Origin: JACVRW01 sp963739095
GTDB taxonomy: Bacteria > Actinomycetota > Thermoleophilia > Solirubrobacterales > Thermoleophilaceae
Reading direction: 5' to 3'
NCBI GenBank assembly: GCA_963739095.1
Contig: CAVTZF010000029.1
Location: 94,451-158,450 of the forward strand
Length of the DNA stretch: 64,000 nucleotides
The position numbers and the translations under genes are program-made. The notes beneath the pieces were generated by a model. That model made no database searches. It was not told where the DNA came from and saw only the letters and a list, made by a program, of their open reading frames with translations. Positions 42,980 through 52,293 of the stretch are shown piece after piece (within the stretch, counting starts at the first letter, position 1; every line of letters starts with the position of its first letter).

Positions 42980-43461
42980 CCCTCGAGCCTCCTGGACGGG
43001 GCGTCGGACTCCGTCGCACTGCCCTCGACGTCGAAGTCATGGCCGTTCTGTGGCGGTCGCCGGCGTGGCGGTCCGTCGGCGCCCACCACGCCGATCGCAA
43101 TGCGCCTGCCGAGTCGTCGCACCACGAGCCGGCGGATCAGCGCGCGGGTCGGCGGGATCAGCAACACCAACCCGACGATGTCGGTGAGGAAACCGGGCGT
43201 GATGAGGAAGGCGCCGCCGAAGACGACGAGCACGCCGTCGATCACCTCGCGGTGCGGCATGCGGCCCTCGCTGAGCGTCGCGTTGAAGCGCCTCCAGACC
43301 GTGCGGCCCTGGCTTCGCAGCAACAGCGCGCCGATCAGCGAATCCGCCGCGAGCAGCAGAATCGTCCAGGCCGCGCCGATGGCCTCGCCCACCTGAAGGA
43401 TCACGTAGAGCTCCGCGAGCGGAACCACGATGAAGAGCACGATGAGCGCCGCCAGGGGCAT
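42976..43461 (-). CDS. fxsA: FxsA-family membrane protein
   Basis: 161 residues with four membrane helices, the standard FxsA layout: PLAALIVLFIVVPLAELYVI, LLAADSLIGALLLRSQG, VIDGVLVVFGGAFLITPGFL and VGLVLLIPPTRALIRR. FxsA proteins are small inner-membrane proteins; in E. coli the gene relieves F-plasmid exclusion of phage T7, and its normal role is unknown. First gene of a three-gene overlapping operon. TAGGGT lies 8 bases before the ATG on this strand. Confidence 0.88.
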   Translation of the reverse strand: MPLAALIVLFIVVPLAELYVILQVGEAIGAAWTILLLAADSLIGALLLRSQGRTVWRRFNATLSEGRMPHREVIDGVLVVFGGAFLITPGFLTDIVGLVLLIPPTRALIRRLVVRRLGRRIAIGVVGADGPPRRRPPQNGHDFDVEGSATESDAPSRRLEG

Positions 43462-43486
43462 GGTTTGACCCTACTATCCTCGTGCC

Positions 43487-43789
43487 ATGACGACCTTGAC
43501 AGTCGACGACGTGCAGGAGGCCCTGACCAACGTCATCGATCCCGAGCTCGGGCTCGATTTCGTGGAGCTCGGGCTGATCTACGGGGTGGAGATCGAGGGC
43601 GGCGACGTCTTCGTGAGCTTCACGCTCACGTCGCCGGGATGCCCGATCGGTCCTCAGGTCTCGGAGCAGATCGAGGAGTTCGTGAGCGAGCTCGACGGGG
43701 TCGGCGCGGTCCACTCCAAGATGACCTTCAGCCCCGCCTGGACGCCCGACATGATGAGCGAAGAGGCGAAGTTCGCGCTCGGCTACTAG
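43487..43789 (+). CDS. SufT/MIP18-like iron-sulfur assembly factor (DUF59)
   Basis: 100 residues, a complete DUF59 protein: TLTVDDVQEALTNVIDPELG, DFVELGLIYG, and C52 in TSPGCPIG, with the family's closing WTPDMMSEEAK. Proteins of this type (SufT, PaaD, MIP18) help deliver Fe-S clusters to apo-enzymes. It is followed 4 bases later by a lipoate-ligase-like gene, so it may be specialised for lipoate metabolism. TACTAT at 43472-43477 lies 9 bases before ATG. Confidence 0.9.
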   Translation: MTTLTVDDVQEALTNVIDPELGLDFVELGLIYGVEIEGGDVFVSFTLTSPGCPIGPQVSEQIEEFVSELDGVGAVHSKMTFSPAWTPDMMSEEAKFALGY

Positions 43790-43793
43790 CTGG

Positions 43794-44549
43794 TTGAGCA
43801 CGCTCCGGCTGCTTCGCGACTCCTTCGAGGGCGATCCGGCGCTCGACACGGCCGTGTCGCGCGCGGTGATGCTGCGCGTCGCGGCCGGCGAGCTGCCCGA
43901 GACGCTGCGGATCGCCCGGCCGGGCGCCTTCGTGGCCTTCGCCAAGCGCGACGCGGTCGCGCACGGCTACGACGAGGCGGTGGCGGCCGCGCGCGACAGC
44001 GGCTTCGACGCCGTCCTGCGGCTGGCCGGCGGGCGCGCGGCGATCTTCCACGAGGGCACCATCGAGATCGGGCACGCCCGCCCCGACCCCGAGCCGCGCG
44101 CCCACATCCACGAGCGCTTCGCCGACACCGCCGGCCGCCTGGTCGCCGCGCTGCGCTCGCTCGGCGTGGATGCGCGCGTGGGGGAGGTGCCGGGCGAGTA
44201 CTGCCCCGGCCGCTACAGCGTGAACGCCCGCGGCGCGGTCAAGCTTGCGGGCATCGGCCAGCGCATCGTCGCCGGCGGCTCGCACACCGGCGTCGTGCTC
44301 GTCGTCACCGGCGAGGAACGCATCCGGCAGGTGCTCGAGCCCGTCTACGAGGCGCTCGGCCTGGCGTGGCGGCCCGAGGCCACCGGTTCCGTCCAGGCCG
44401 AGGACCCGGCGCTCGACTGGGAGCGCGTCGCCGACGCGCTCGTCGACGAGTACGCCCGTCACTACGAGCTGGTCGAGGCGGAGCTGGACGACGAGACGCT
44501 GGCGCTCGCCCGCACGCTCGCGCCGGAGCACCGGCCGCTCGTCGGTTAG
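43794..44549 (+). CDS. Lipoate-protein ligase/octanoyltransferase-like (BPL_LplA_LipB family)
   Basis: 251 residues from TTG. Family motifs: VLRLAGGRAAIFHEGTIEIG (the RRxxGG-x-A-x-H-D/N position) and KLAGIGQRIVAGGSHTGVVL (the K-x-x-G-x-x-Q lysine and G-x-x-x-x-G loop). The lysine contacts the lipoyl adenylate. It moves lipoyl or octanoyl groups onto carrier proteins of dehydrogenase complexes. Organised with the SufT-like gene. Confidence 0.82.
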   Translation: MSTLRLLRDSFEGDPALDTAVSRAVMLRVAAGELPETLRIARPGAFVAFAKRDAVAHGYDEAVAAARDSGFDAVLRLAGGRAAIFHEGTIEIGHARPDPEPRAHIHERFADTAGRLVAALRSLGVDARVGEVPGEYCPGRYSVNARGAVKLAGIGQRIVAGGSHTGVVLVVTGEERIRQVLEPVYEALGLAWRPEATGSVQAEDPALDWERVADALVDEYARHYELVEAELDDETLALARTLAPEHRPLVG

Positions 44550-45431
44550 GCGGGGGCGGCGGCGCGCTCGCTGTTCTTCGCGAGCGCCTCGTGGAACTTC
44601 GGCCAGACCTCCCGGGGCATGTCGTGGCCCATGCCGGGGATCGCGACGAGCTCGGCGCCGGGGATCGCCCGCGCGGTGGCGACGCCGCCCCGGAACGGGA
44701 TCAGCGGGTCGTCGGTGCCGTGGATCACCGTCGTCGGCACCTGCAGCCCGCGCAGCGCAGGGGGTCCGGTCGCCAGAGGCGAGGATCGCCGCCAGCTGGC
44801 GCGCCGTTCCGGCGGGGTTGTGGGCGCGGTCGATGGTGGCCGCGGCCAGCTCGCGCACGCGCGGCTCGTCCTGTGGGAAGCCGGGCGAGCCGATGATCCG
44901 GAACATGCGCACGAAGTAGTCCTGGAAGGCCTCGCGGTCGGCCGGTGCGCGCCGCATCAGGAGGCTCCAGACGCGCAGCTTCGGCATGCCGGCCCTGCGC
45001 TCCCCGGTCGTCGACATGATCGACGTCAGCGACAGCACCCGCTCGGGACGGGTGACCGCCATCGTCTGGCCGATCATGCCGCCCATCGACACGCCCATCA
45101 CGTGCGCGCGCTCGATGCCGAGCCCGTCGAGCAGGCCGAAGCTGTCGTTCGCCATGTCCGTCAGCAGGTACGGCGCGTCGATGTGGAAGCCCGCCATCGC
45201 CCGCACGATCGGAGGCACCGGGGCGTCGATGTGAGTCGACAGCCCGGCGTCGCGATTGTCGAAGCGGATCACGTGGTGACCGCTCTCGGCCAGCTCCTCG
45301 CACAGCTCGAGGTCCCAGTGGATCAGCTGCATCCCCAGGCCCATCACGAGCAGCAGCGGCGGGTCAGCGGGATCGCCGAGCGTCTGGTAGGCGATCTCGA
45401 TGTCGCCCACGGTGAGGCGTCCCTCGTTCAC
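44546..45431 (-). pseudogene. Alpha/beta hydrolase, frameshifted
   Basis: The first 225 residues run in one frame: VGDIEIAYQTLGDPADPPLL, RFDNRDAGLS, VMGVSMGGMIGQTMA (nucleophile elbow). At about 44759 the frame is lost. Removing one base restores TPALRGLQVPTTVIHGTDDP and the frame then ends at 44546 with the catalytic Asp (GTDDPLIP) and His (IPGMGHDMP). Repaired length is about 294 residues, a full hydrolase. Either a recent break or a sequence error. Confidence 0.8.
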
Positions 45432-45456
45432 GGCAGCGTCACGATACTCCCGCGCG

Positions 45457-47214
45457 CTAGCGGCCGGGCAGCTCCACGCCGATGCGCGACGCCCTGACGC
45501 TGAAGGCGAAGTTGCTCGGACGCAGGTAGCCCGGGTCGCTGCCGACCAGCTCGAGCTTCGCCTGGTGGCCCGGTGCGAAGCGCCAGCCGTTGCCGAACAG
45601 CTGGAAGACGATCCGGCCCTTCTGGTTGTCCTCGAGGCGGTAGATGCCGCGCGCGACGAGCGTCTGCTGGCCGTTCGCGACGTCCCACAGGCGCGCGGCG
45701 ATCATGCCGCCGCGGCCGCGCGTCTTGACCTGTGCACGCACGGTCGGGAAGCCGAGCAGCGTGAACGGCTTCGTGACCGAGCGCTGCACCACGGCCGTGC
45801 CGGCCGCCCGGGCCGCCGGCAGCGTCGCGCAGGCGCCGCCGCCGCCGATCGGGTCGATCGCCGCCGCGACGGCCGGGTCGCCGCCGTCCGAGCGGATCGT
45901 CTGGCCGGCGCGCGCGCCGAGGCGCAGGCTGCGCGGATGAAGCGCGTCCCAGTTGCGCGCCCTGAAGGGGCCGCCGGCGGGCTGCGTGGACGGACACGTC
46001 TGGGTGTACGCCACCACGCTCCCGTCGCGCGGCGCCTTGCCCTGGCGCTTCAGGACGGCGGCGAAGAAGCGTGCGCCCTGGTCCTGCAGCGCCCGGTCGA
46101 CCGCCGGCTTGTTCTGACCGCGCGCGTGGCCGAGGTCGCCGACCTGCAGCGCCACGTAGGTGCCCTCCTGACCCTCCAGCGAGCGGTAGGCGCGCACTCC
46201 CTCGGTGACGGGGAAGAGGTCGTCCGTCCAGCCGTTCTGGATCAGCATCGGGGTGCTCTTGCCACCCGTTATGCCGGCGAAGCTGTGGTAGCCCGTGAAC
46301 TCGCGCCCGACTGCCAGCGCCTCGCGGCGGGCGGGCTCGCCGAGGTCGGTCAGCTCCTTCCACCTGGTGATGTCGGCGTTGAACGGCCCCCCGGTCGGTT
46401 CGTAGTAGCCGGACAGGTTGCCGGCCAGGTAGAGGCCGTCGTTGTAGCTCTTCTTCGAGACACCGCCCGGCGTGATGCTCTGGCCGACCCGGTAGGGCTT
46501 GAAGTCGAGATAGCGGCCGTTCGGCTGCAGCGCGTAGGTCATGTCCGAGCCGCCCCAGCGGGGGTAGGCCGCCGCGATCTTCATCGCCTTGCCGCGCGGG
46601 CTCTTCCAGGGCCGGTAGCGGCCGTTCTCGAGCCGGATGCGATCGCGCAGGCGGCCGAGCGAGAGGCTCTGGATGCCGCCGTAGGAGATGCCGGTGACGC
46701 CGATCGTGTGCGGCCTGATCACGCCCTGGTCCGCCAGCAGCCCGAGGAGGTACTGCGTGTCGCGGATCTCGTAGCGGTGGTCGGCGAGATGGATCCAGCC
46801 GCGGTCGCAGGCGGGTGACGTGCGCGAGTCAGGGGCGCCGCACGAGCGGCCGAAGCCGCGAGCGCTGGGCGTGATCACCGCGTAGCCCTGCTGCGCGAAG
46901 TAGACGTTGTTGTAGTGGTAGCCAGAGCCGCCGTTGCCCTCGGGCGTCGTCGCCTCGAAGGAGCGCTTGTTGCCGCCCCAGCCATGCATCATCACGATGG
47001 CCGGGAACGGTCCGTCGCCGCTCGGCGGCAGCGTCACGTCGACGTCCATCGGCACGCCGTCGAAGCTCGGCACGCGATCGGGGTCGGTCGCGGTCGGGCA
47101 GAAGAGCACGCCGTTCTGGGGAGCGCAGGCGTGTCCGAAGGGGTTGGGCGGGGCGGCCTGGGCGGCGCCCGGGACAGCCAGGAGCGCGGCGGCGGCGATC
47201 AGCAGCTTCTTCAT
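45457..47214 (-). CDS. Secreted X-Pro dipeptidyl-peptidase/CocE-type (S15) hydrolase
   Basis: 585 residues with a signal peptide (MKKLLIAAAALLAVPGAAQA). Motifs: IVMMHGWGGNKRSF (oxyanion), VTGISYGGIQSL (Ser nucleophile), LIQNGWTDDLFP (Asp), VGDLGHARGQNK (His), then a jelly-roll C-terminal domain (FSVRASRIGVELPG end). These enzymes cleave esters such as cocaine-like substrates or Xaa-Pro peptides; this one acts outside the membrane. TACTCT at 47225-47230 lies 10 bases before ATG. Confidence 0.85.
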   Translation of the reverse strand: MKKLLIAAAALLAVPGAAQAAPPNPFGHACAPQNGVLFCPTATDPDRVPSFDGVPMDVDVTLPPSGDGPFPAIVMMHGWGGNKRSFEATTPEGNGGSGYHYNNVYFAQQGYAVITPSARGFGRSCGAPDSRTSPACDRGWIHLADHRYEIRDTQYLLGLLADQGVIRPHTIGVTGISYGGIQSLSLGRLRDRIRLENGRYRPWKSPRGKAMKIAAAYPRWGGSDMTYALQPNGRYLDFKPYRVGQSITPGGVSKKSYNDGLYLAGNLSGYYEPTGGPFNADITRWKELTDLGEPARREALAVGREFTGYHSFAGITGGKSTPMLIQNGWTDDLFPVTEGVRAYRSLEGQEGTYVALQVGDLGHARGQNKPAVDRALQDQGARFFAAVLKRQGKAPRDGSVVAYTQTCPSTQPAGGPFRARNWDALHPRSLRLGARAGQTIRSDGGDPAVAAAIDPIGGGGACATLPAARAAGTAVVQRSVTKPFTLLGFPTVRAQVKTRGRGGMIAARLWDVANGQQTLVARGIYRLEDNQKGRIVFQLFGNGWRFAPGHQAKLELVGSDPGYLRPSNFAFSVRASRIGVELPGR

Positions 47215-47237
47215 GAGGCGCGGGAGAGTAGCTGGCG

Positions 47238-48728
47238 TCAGCCCTTCTCCGGCGCGGGTGCCTGGGAGGCCTTGGAGGCCCTGCCAGGCGTGCCCTTCTT
47301 GGAGCCGTTGGAGCGCGCGGCCGAGGCGCTCTTCTTGCGGGCCGCCTTCTGGAGCTCGGCGAGCGACTGCTCGAGGTAGTCGCCGATTGCCTCGAGGTCC
47401 GGCATCGCGTCGTAGTCGGCGAGCAGGCCGAAGTCGACCTTGCCGTTGTAGCTCATGATCGCGATCGCGAGCGCGTGATCCTCCGGCAAGAACGCGATCG
47501 GGACGATCCGCTCCATCTCGCGGCCGAGCAGGTAGAGCGGGAACTGCGGGCCCGGCACGTTGGTCACGATCAGGTTGAACAGCCGCGTCGAGAAGTTGAG
47601 CCGGGAGGCCTGCGCCAGCAGCGTCGGCGGCGCGAAGTCCTGCAGCCCCGCGATCACCTCTGCCCCGAGCGCCTGCTTCGACTCCTTCAGGCTTCCCATC
47701 GACTCCTGCACGATCGCGAGGCGCTCCACCGGGTCGCTGACGTAGACCGGCAGCGGCCCGCGCATCGCGGCGATGCGGTTGCCGAGCTCGCCGCGCTCCT
47801 GGTCGGAGCGGATCGACACCGGCACGAGCGCGCTCAGCTCGAGGCCCTCTGTGCGCACGCCGCGGTCGTGCAGCCAGCGACCCAGCGCGCCGGCCACCAC
47901 TGCCAGCACGGCGTCGTTGACCGTGCCGCCGAGTGCGTCCTTGATCTCCTTGAAGTGCTCGAGCCGGCTCTCGACCCACCAGACGCGGCGGTGCGGCCCG
48001 ATCTCGACGTTGAGCGGCACGTCCGGCGCCGGGTTGAGCCCGGCCCAGATGACCTCGCCGAGACCCTCGGCTGCCTCGCGTACCCGCTCGACCGTATGCC
48101 GCGGATGCTGGGCGGCGCCGATCGCATCGCCCGCGAGGTCGAACGGCGTTCGCAGGAGCCCCTTGACCCCTTCGGCCACCAGATCGGCACCCGACGGCTC
48201 CGGCTCGGCGCTCCAGCCGTCGTCCTCGGGTAGCTCGGCCGGGACGGGGGAGAGGTCGAACAGCACCGTCGCGATGTCGACGCCCGACACGCCGTCGACG
48301 AGTGCATGGTGGGTCTTCGAGATGAGCGCGAAGCGGCCATCCTCGAGGCCCTGGACCACCCACAGCTCCCAGAGGGGCTTCGAGCGGTCGAGCCGCTGCG
48401 AGAAGATCCGCCCGACGAGGTGGCGTAGCTGCTCCTCGCTGCCAGGGTGCGGCAGGGCGGTGTGGCGCACGTGGTAGTCGAGGTTGAAGTTCGAGTCGTC
48501 GACCCAGAAGGGCCGGCCCATCTCGAAGCGCGGGAAGGCGAGCTTCTGGCGGTAGCGCGGCACGAGCCGCAGGCGCGACTCGATGTGCGCGCGGAAGTCA
48601 TCGCGCGGCGGCACCGGTCCCTCGAACACGACGAGCGCGCCGACGTGCATGTGAGAGGCCTCCTTCTCCTGGTGAAGGAAGGAGGCGTCGATCGCGCTGA
48701 GGCGGTCCTTGTGGCCCTGCGGCGTCAC
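47238..48728 (-). CDS. Wax ester synthase/diacylglycerol acyltransferase (WS/DGAT)
   Basis: 496 residues from GTG. The catalytic HHxxxDG motif is intact in KTHHALVDGVSGVD, and the family block NLIVTNVPGPQFPLYLLGRE is present. A lysine/alanine-rich C-terminal tail is added. It makes triacylglycerol or wax esters from acyl-CoA, the storage lipids common in actinobacteria. TAGGCT lies 6 bases before the start. Confidence 0.93.
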   Translation of the reverse strand: MTPQGHKDRLSAIDASFLHQEKEASHMHVGALVVFEGPVPPRDDFRAHIESRLRLVPRYRQKLAFPRFEMGRPFWVDDSNFNLDYHVRHTALPHPGSEEQLRHLVGRIFSQRLDRSKPLWELWVVQGLEDGRFALISKTHHALVDGVSGVDIATVLFDLSPVPAELPEDDGWSAEPEPSGADLVAEGVKGLLRTPFDLAGDAIGAAQHPRHTVERVREAAEGLGEVIWAGLNPAPDVPLNVEIGPHRRVWWVESRLEHFKEIKDALGGTVNDAVLAVVAGALGRWLHDRGVRTEGLELSALVPVSIRSDQERGELGNRIAAMRGPLPVYVSDPVERLAIVQESMGSLKESKQALGAEVIAGLQDFAPPTLLAQASRLNFSTRLFNLIVTNVPGPQFPLYLLGREMERIVPIAFLPEDHALAIAIMSYNGKVDFGLLADYDAMPDLEAIGDYLEQSLAELQKAARKKSASAARSNGSKKGTPGRASKASQAPAPEKG

Positions 48729-48781
48729 CGTGCCAGCCTACCCGGGGTGATCTGCCGTGTGAACCCGGAAGAATCGCGTCT

Positions 48782-49669
48782 GTGAAGCTGTTGGTGATCG
48801 TGCTTGTCGTTCAGGCCGTGATCGGCCTCACCCTGATTGCGCTTGTCGCCACCGACAACCTCCCGTTCACCGACGGCGAGGCTGACGGCGCTGCGCGCAA
48901 AGCGCCCGCGCCGATGGTGGACCGCTTCGACGGCTCCGCGGCGTGGGACCTGCTGGTCGAGCAGGTCGAGATGGGTCCGCGACCGGCCGGCTCGGAGGCT
49001 TCCAGGCAGCTCGCCGCCCGCCTGCGCGAGCTCGTCCCGAACGGCCGCTACCAGCCCGTCCCGGGAGGCCTCCAGAACGTGATCGGCACGGTCCGTGGGC
49101 GCGAGCCCGGCTACATCGTGGTCGGCGCCCACTACGACACGAAGGAGCTGCCCGGCTTCGTCGGCGCGAATGACGGCGCCTCCGGCACGGCCGTCCTCGC
49201 GGAGCTCGCGCGGACGGTCAAGCGGCCCAAGCACACGATCCAGTTCGTCTTCTTCGACGGGGAGGAGGCTCCCCCCGGCGCCTCGGACGCCCAGTTCGAG
49301 CGCTTCGGGCTGCGCGGCTCGAAGGTGGCCGCGCGCCGCTTCGACAAGGCCCGGGCGATGGTGCTGCTCGACTTCGTCGGCGACAGGCGGCTGCGCATCC
49401 CGCGCGAGGCGAACTCGAGTCCGGACCTCTGGCGCGACCTGCGCGCCGCGGCCAAGCGCGTCGGCGCCCAGCGGATCTTCCCGGACGTGACCGAGGGCGC
49501 GGTCTCCGACGACCACGTCCCGTTCCTGCGCCGCGGCGTCCCCTCGATCGATCTGATCGACTTCGACTTCCCGTGTTGGCACAAGCCCTGCGACGACCTG
49601 GACGTGGTCTCAGAGCGCAGCGTCGACGCCGTCGGCGAGACGATTCTCGATCTGATTCGCCGCCTGTAG
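48782..49669 (+). CDS. M28-family zinc metallopeptidase
   Basis: 295 residues from GTG with an N-terminal membrane anchor (VIVLVVQAVIGLTLIALVA). The co-catalytic zinc set is present: GAHYDTKELP (His/Asp), GANDGASGTAVLAEL (Asp), FFDGEEAPPG (Glu/Glu), LDFVG (Asp) and FPCWHKPCDDLD (His). The layout matches the glutaminyl-cyclase/aminopeptidase branch. It acts on peptides outside the cell. Confidence 0.9.
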   Translation: MKLLVIVLVVQAVIGLTLIALVATDNLPFTDGEADGAARKAPAPMVDRFDGSAAWDLLVEQVEMGPRPAGSEASRQLAARLRELVPNGRYQPVPGGLQNVIGTVRGREPGYIVVGAHYDTKELPGFVGANDGASGTAVLAELARTVKRPKHTIQFVFFDGEEAPPGASDAQFERFGLRGSKVAARRFDKARAMVLLDFVGDRRLRIPREANSSPDLWRDLRAAAKRVGAQRIFPDVTEGAVSDDHVPFLRRGVPSIDLIDFDFPCWHKPCDDLDVVSERSVDAVGETILDLIRRL

Positions 49670-49688
49670 GCCGCTAGCCTTGGCCGCG

Positions 49689-50660
49689 ATGGCCTCCGCC
49701 CCCGATCGGCTGCTGCTCGCTGCCCCGCGCGGCTACTGCGCGGGCGTCGACCGTGCCGTCCAGACGGTCGAGCGCGCGCTCGAGCTGTACGGCGCGCCCG
49801 TCTACGTGCGCAAGGAGATCGTCCACAACAAGCACGTCGTCGAGCAGCTGCGCGAGCGCGGCGCGATCTTCGTCGAGGAGGAGACCGAGGTACCCGAGGG
49901 CGAGACCGTGGTCTTCTCCGCGCACGGCGTGTCGCCGGCGGTGCACGCGAACGCCGAGGCGCGGCAGCTGAAGACGATCGACGCCACCTGCCCGCTCGTG
50001 ACCAAGGTGCACGTCGAGGCGAAGAAGTTCGCCGCCGAGGGCTACACGATCGTGCTGATCGGCCACGAGGGCCACGAGGAGGTCGAGGGCACGATGGGCG
50101 AGGCGCCCGGCCACTTCGTCCTGGTCGAAACCGAGGACGATGTCGATGCCCTCGAGCTCGACGACCCCGGGCGCGTCGCGTACCTGACGCAGACGACCCT
50201 CAGCGTGGACGAGACGGACCGCATCATCCGCCGGCTGCGCGAGCGCTTCCCGAACATCACGGGCCCGAAGTCCGATGACATCTGTTACGCCACCACCAAC
50301 CGCCAGATGGCCGTCCGCCAGATGGCGCGGGAGTGTGACCTCGTCCTCGTGATCGGCTCGCGCAACTCCTCGAACTCGAACCGCCTCGTCGAGGTCGCCC
50401 GCGACCACGGCGCCGACTCGTACCTGATCGACAACGAGACCCAGGTGGAGGAGGGGTGGCTCGAGGGCAAGCGCATCGTCGGCATCTCGTCCGGGGCGAG
50501 CGCCCCCGAGGAGCTCGTCCAGCGGTTGGTCGACTTCTTCCGCGAGCGCGGCACCAGCGACGTCTCCGAGTTCGAGGTGGTCCAGGAGGACGTGCGCTTC
50601 ATGCTCCCCAAGGAGATCCGCCGGGCGCTGGCGGCCCGGCCGCTCCCTACCGCGGGCTGA
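49689..50660 (+). CDS. ispH: 4-hydroxy-3-methylbut-2-enyl diphosphate reductase
   Basis: 323 residues from ATG 49689 (TTG 49680 would add three). The three cluster cysteines are in PRGYCAGVD, DATCPLVTKVH and DDICYATTN, with the His and Glu of SAHGVSP and GHEGHEEVEGT. It is the last enzyme of the MEP isoprenoid pathway, a [4Fe-4S] reductase. TAGCCT at 49675-49680 lies 8 bases before ATG. The 3' end overlaps the convergent BKACE gene by 14 bases. Confidence 0.96.
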   Translation: MASAPDRLLLAAPRGYCAGVDRAVQTVERALELYGAPVYVRKEIVHNKHVVEQLRERGAIFVEEETEVPEGETVVFSAHGVSPAVHANAEARQLKTIDATCPLVTKVHVEAKKFAAEGYTIVLIGHEGHEEVEGTMGEAPGHFVLVETEDDVDALELDDPGRVAYLTQTTLSVDETDRIIRRLRERFPNITGPKSDDICYATTNRQMAVRQMARECDLVLVIGSRNSSNSNRLVEVARDHGADSYLIDNETQVEEGWLEGKRIVGISSGASAPEELVQRLVDFFRERGTSDVSEFEVVQEDVRFMLPKEIRRALAARPLPTAG

Positions 50661-51357
50661 GCGCAGCAGCCGCCGCCACGAGCTCGCCGTTTCCCGAGGC
50701 GAGACGGCCGTCCGCCAGCACTGGCGTGTCCTCCAGCCCGGTCCGGATCCCGTGCCCGCGCGCGGCCGCGCGCGCGTTGACCGCCCACGAGGCGATCCCG
50801 TCTCCGTGGTGTACCTGCTCGAGCTCGATGCGGGCCTCGGCGAGCACCGCCTCCATCGCCGCGGCGTGTGCGATGGCGTCCTCGGACACTGCATCGAGCG
50901 GCTCGATCATCGCGCGCGCACAGCGCGGCGCGAGTCCGGACGCCACGAACGCGCGCGCGTCGTCCAGCGACAGCAGGCCGGCCTCGACGCCGATGCCGCG
51001 CTCGAACAGCAGCCCGCACAGTTCGCCGATGCCCTCCTCGCCCTGGTTGGCCGTCACGAGCTCGGGCAGGTCGGTCCACGCCGCCACCAGGGCGTGACGC
51101 CGCTCGGGATCGGGCTCGATGTCGGCGGACGTGCTGAGCGAGATCGGCGTGCCGGGGCAGGCGGCCCGCACGGCGCGAAGCGCGGCGGCGCACGGCTCCG
51201 CGGCAAGGGTCTGTCGACCCTCGTCGTCGTACGGGTGCAGGTGTAGGACGAGCGCGCCGGCCTCGACCGCGGCCCTCGCCTCGGCGGCAAGCTCGTCCGG
51301 CGTGCGCGGCAGCGCGGGATGATCGCGGTCGCCGTTGAGGGCGGCCTGGAGCATCAC
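50647..51357 (-). CDS. BKACE-family (DUF849) beta-keto acid cleavage-like enzyme
   Basis: 236 residues from GTG, overlapping the thioredoxin-like gene's stop. Family zinc ligands are visible: LHLHPYDDEG (HxH), VTANQGEEG and RTGLEDTPVL (Glu). BKACE enzymes cleave beta-keto acids with acetyl-CoA, e.g. 3-keto-5-aminohexanoate in lysine fermentation. This member is about 30 residues shorter than typical, so the reaction is uncertain. Confidence 0.85.
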   Translation of the reverse strand: MMLQAALNGDRDHPALPRTPDELAAEARAAVEAGALVLHLHPYDDEGRQTLAAEPCAAALRAVRAACPGTPISLSTSADIEPDPERRHALVAAWTDLPELVTANQGEEGIGELCGLLFERGIGVEAGLLSLDDARAFVASGLAPRCARAMIEPLDAVSEDAIAHAAAMEAVLAEARIELEQVHHGDGIASWAVNARAAARGHGIRTGLEDTPVLADGRLASGNGELVAAAAALSPR

Positions 51358-52133
51358 GGGTCGCTCGGTCCTCCGGGCGTGAACTGCACGCCGTGGAGGC
51401 GCAGCCCGGGCGCCTCTGCCTGGACGGTGCCTTCCGACTCGTACAGCCCGGGCTCGAGCCCGGCTCCGGACAGCACCGCGTAGGCGCCGCCCGCGTTGAA
51501 CGAGAAGGTTGCGGCGGCGCCGGCGTCGGCCGCCTCGATCCAGTCCTCGCCGTCGGCCCAGTCACGCACCAGCTGAACCCGCGCGCGGTCGGCGGGCAGT
51601 GCGATGTCCGCCGTCTGCGGGGCGAACAGCCGCCCGGGCTCGTCCTCGGCCCGCACCGGCGCCATCGGCTCCACTTCGATGCCGAGGGAGTCGCCTATCG
51701 CCAGCTCGGTGTCGACGTACTCACCCTCGCCGTAGTGGACGAAGACGAGCCTGCCGGTCCTGTCGAACAGGTAGCGCCCCGGCCAGCCCTTGTTGCCGTA
51801 CAGGCGCCACACCTCGAAGGCGGGGTCGAGCAGCACGGCGTAGGGGACCTCGAGCCGCTCCACCGCCGCGGCGACAGTGTCGTGGTCGCGCCCGAACGAA
51901 TAGCCGGGCGAGTGGATCCCGATCACGCGCAGGCCCTCGTCGGCGTAGCGGGCGTGCCAGCCCTTGAGGTAGGGCATCGTGCGCAGTGAGTTCACGCGCG
52001 CGAAGTCCCAGAACTCGACGAGCACCGCACCGCGTCCCATCAGCGTGTTCATGCGCAGGAACGCGACGTTCAGCCAGTCCATGCCCGGGGGGAATTCGGG
52101 CGCATAGATCTCGGCTTCGGGGGGCGGCCGCAC
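51354..52133 (-). CDS. Thioredoxin-like (TlpA-type) protein lacking the active-site cysteines
   Basis: About 259 residues; the start is tentatively GTG 52133, which gives an N terminus like relatives (YAPEFPPGMDWLNV); no good Shine-Dalgarno. VLVEFWDFARVNSLRTMPYL aligns with the WxxxCxNCxxxLPYL of TlpA-like proteins, but both catalytic cysteines are replaced (Ala and Ser positions), so it cannot be a disulfide enzyme. GLRVIGIHSPGYSFGRD and YGNKGWPGRYLFDRTG are normal, and a beta-rich C-terminal domain of about 85 residues follows. Coupled to the BKACE gene. Confidence 0.75.
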   Translation of the reverse strand: MRPPPEAEIYAPEFPPGMDWLNVAFLRMNTLMGRGAVLVEFWDFARVNSLRTMPYLKGWHARYADEGLRVIGIHSPGYSFGRDHDTVAAAVERLEVPYAVLLDPAFEVWRLYGNKGWPGRYLFDRTGRLVFVHYGEGEYVDTELAIGDSLGIEVEPMAPVRAEDEPGRLFAPQTADIALPADRARVQLVRDWADGEDWIEAADAGAAATFSFNAGGAYAVLSGAGLEPGLYESEGTVQAEAPGLRLHGVQFTPGGPSDP

Positions 52134-52293
52134 CGCCCAAGAATGCCCTATCGAATCGCTTGCAATAACCGCAACTACCGCGGCCAAAGGTGTTATAGGG
52201 TGGTCCCGGCTCGCTCGGACCTCAGATGCGGAGGTCCGGTCGACGAGTTCCGGGCAGTCGGTCTTCAACCCCGTACCACCCTCAGGAGGAGGA

